The position numbers were made by a program, and so were the translations under genes. A model generated the notes under the pieces. The model ran no database searches, was not told the origin of the DNA, and worked only from the letters and a program-made list of their open reading frames with translations. 64,000 nucleotides of DNA from CAYJAD01 sp964370675 (GTDB taxonomy: Bacteria > Desulfobacterota > Desulfovibrionia > Desulfovibrionales > Desulfovibrionaceae): contig CAYJKC010000008.1 of NCBI GenBank assembly GCA_964370675.1, positions 1 to 64,000 of the forward strand, read 5' to 3'. The number at the start of each line of letters is the position of its first letter. Positions within the stretch are counted from its first letter, which is position 1. Positions 63,610 to 64,000 of this stretch are shown here, one piece after another.

Positions 63610-64000
63610 TGTACTCCTTACTTTGTAATACAATGTAATAAATCTAATCTTGTGTAGGACAAAAGTCAATGGATTTAATCTTTCTATAGGCGTATGACAG
63701 ATGTTGGATTTGAGGTAAGAACATGGCAGTTTGTGCTTCAAAAATGCTATATATACCCCCTTGGAAATTGTGGAAATTTGGAAATTATTTTTATAATAAG
63801 TTAATTTAATTGATTTTTTATTTATACAAGATGGAAATTTTATGGAAATTTTTCTTTAGTGTGGAAATTTTATTTTGAACAGTAAGGTGGATGATTTTGA
63901 AGTACATTTTATTTGATTGGGGATGAAGTTTTAAGCGTCATTATCTTTGTTGAAGCTGGCTTGGGATGTCCATCTGCTGATGAAGCACCCGCAAGACATT
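63610..64000. other. upstream region of the TA operon with short repeats
   Basis: About 390 bp to the window end. TGGAAATT occurs six times (63762, 63771, 63779, 63832, 63843, 63862). I see no complete gene. Confidence 0.5.
63762..63869 (+). repeat. six direct copies of TGGAAATT
   Basis: Copies start at 63762, 63771, 63779, 63832, 63843 and 63862, in two clusters of three with spacing of 8 to 19 bases in each. Could be a protein-binding array or low-complexity drift in AT-rich DNA. Confidence 0.6.

Noticed and set aside
63610..63741. N-terminal extension of the antitoxin to 63741
   Set aside because: The extra 44 codons lack an SD and do not look like a protein domain; AAGGAG precedes the internal ATG at 63609.
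1..64000. CRISPR array or insertion sequence
   Set aside because: I saw no regularly spaced direct repeats of 23-40 bp with unique spacers and no transposase motif in any frame.

Overview
The window is an AT-rich chromosomal segment of a Gram-negative bacterium. I infer an AT-rich member of the Desulfovibrionaceae or a near relative (Desulfobacterota), mainly from gene content: a sigma-54 two-component locus with a YeiH-type transporter, a polyamine cluster combining agmatine deiminase with carboxynorspermidine enzymes, a long GltS-type symporter and an RTX-like secreted protein. There is no rRNA gene, intact tRNA or CRISPR array, so the taxonomy is an inference.

Layout. (1) 1-1.3 kb: the 3' remnant of a type ISP restriction enzyme behind an EamA transporter. 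(2) 1.6-2.75 kb: a lone GT4 glycosyltransferase. (3) 2.9-9.3 kb: a sigma-54 module. A minus-strand operon encodes a Usp-like protein, a PhnD-like periplasmic binding protein, a sensor kinase and an NtrC-type regulator. Beside it are two plus-strand targets, a YeiH-family transporter and a pair of 33-residue single-helix proteins. Each target has an identical TGTTCC-N6-GGAACA palindrome about 110-120 bp upstream of a GG-N10-GC (-24/-12) promoter. (4) 9.9-14.2 kb: a probable immunity pair, a SLOG protein with two 2-TM modules followed by a TIR-TM protein with about nine tandem 32-residue repeats. (5) 14.4-15.8 kb: a TrmA/RlmD-family RNA methyltransferase. (6) 16.1-18.2 kb: an RTX/VCBS-like secreted protein, then about 1 kb of non-coding DNA with a dense nest of hairpins.

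(7) 19.2-36.9 kb: a surface-glycan locus with a DegT aminotransferase, seven GT2 glycosyltransferases in related sets, WbqC, two paralogous beta-propeller proteins, two FkbM methyltransferases, a TPP enzyme, an ATP-grasp protein and a metallophosphoesterase. Tandem paralogy is the main feature. (8) 37.0-43.6 kb: a complete trpEGDCFBA operon with promoter, palindromic operator, leader peptide containing WRWW, attenuator and terminator. (9) 43.6-47.1 kb: ArsR-thioredoxin-CcdA operon, a second EamA transporter and a hexapeptide acetyltransferase. (10) 47.4-52.2 kb: two tandem paralogous hybrid kinases. (11) 52.6-59.6 kb: a six-gene polyamine cluster (arginine decarboxylase, SpeE-like, carboxynorspermidine synthase-like, NspC, AguA, AguB) with an internal terminator-like hairpin. 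(12) 59.8-64 kb: an integrase remnant with a tRNA 3'-end-like att candidate, a GltS-like symporter, about 1 kb without a convincing gene, and a ParE/RelE-type toxin-antitoxin pair.

The two most unusual parts are the SLOG/TIR pair (possible Thoeris-like logic in a membrane architecture) and the sigma-54 module, in which regulator, operators, promoters and small-protein targets are all visible in 6.5 kb.
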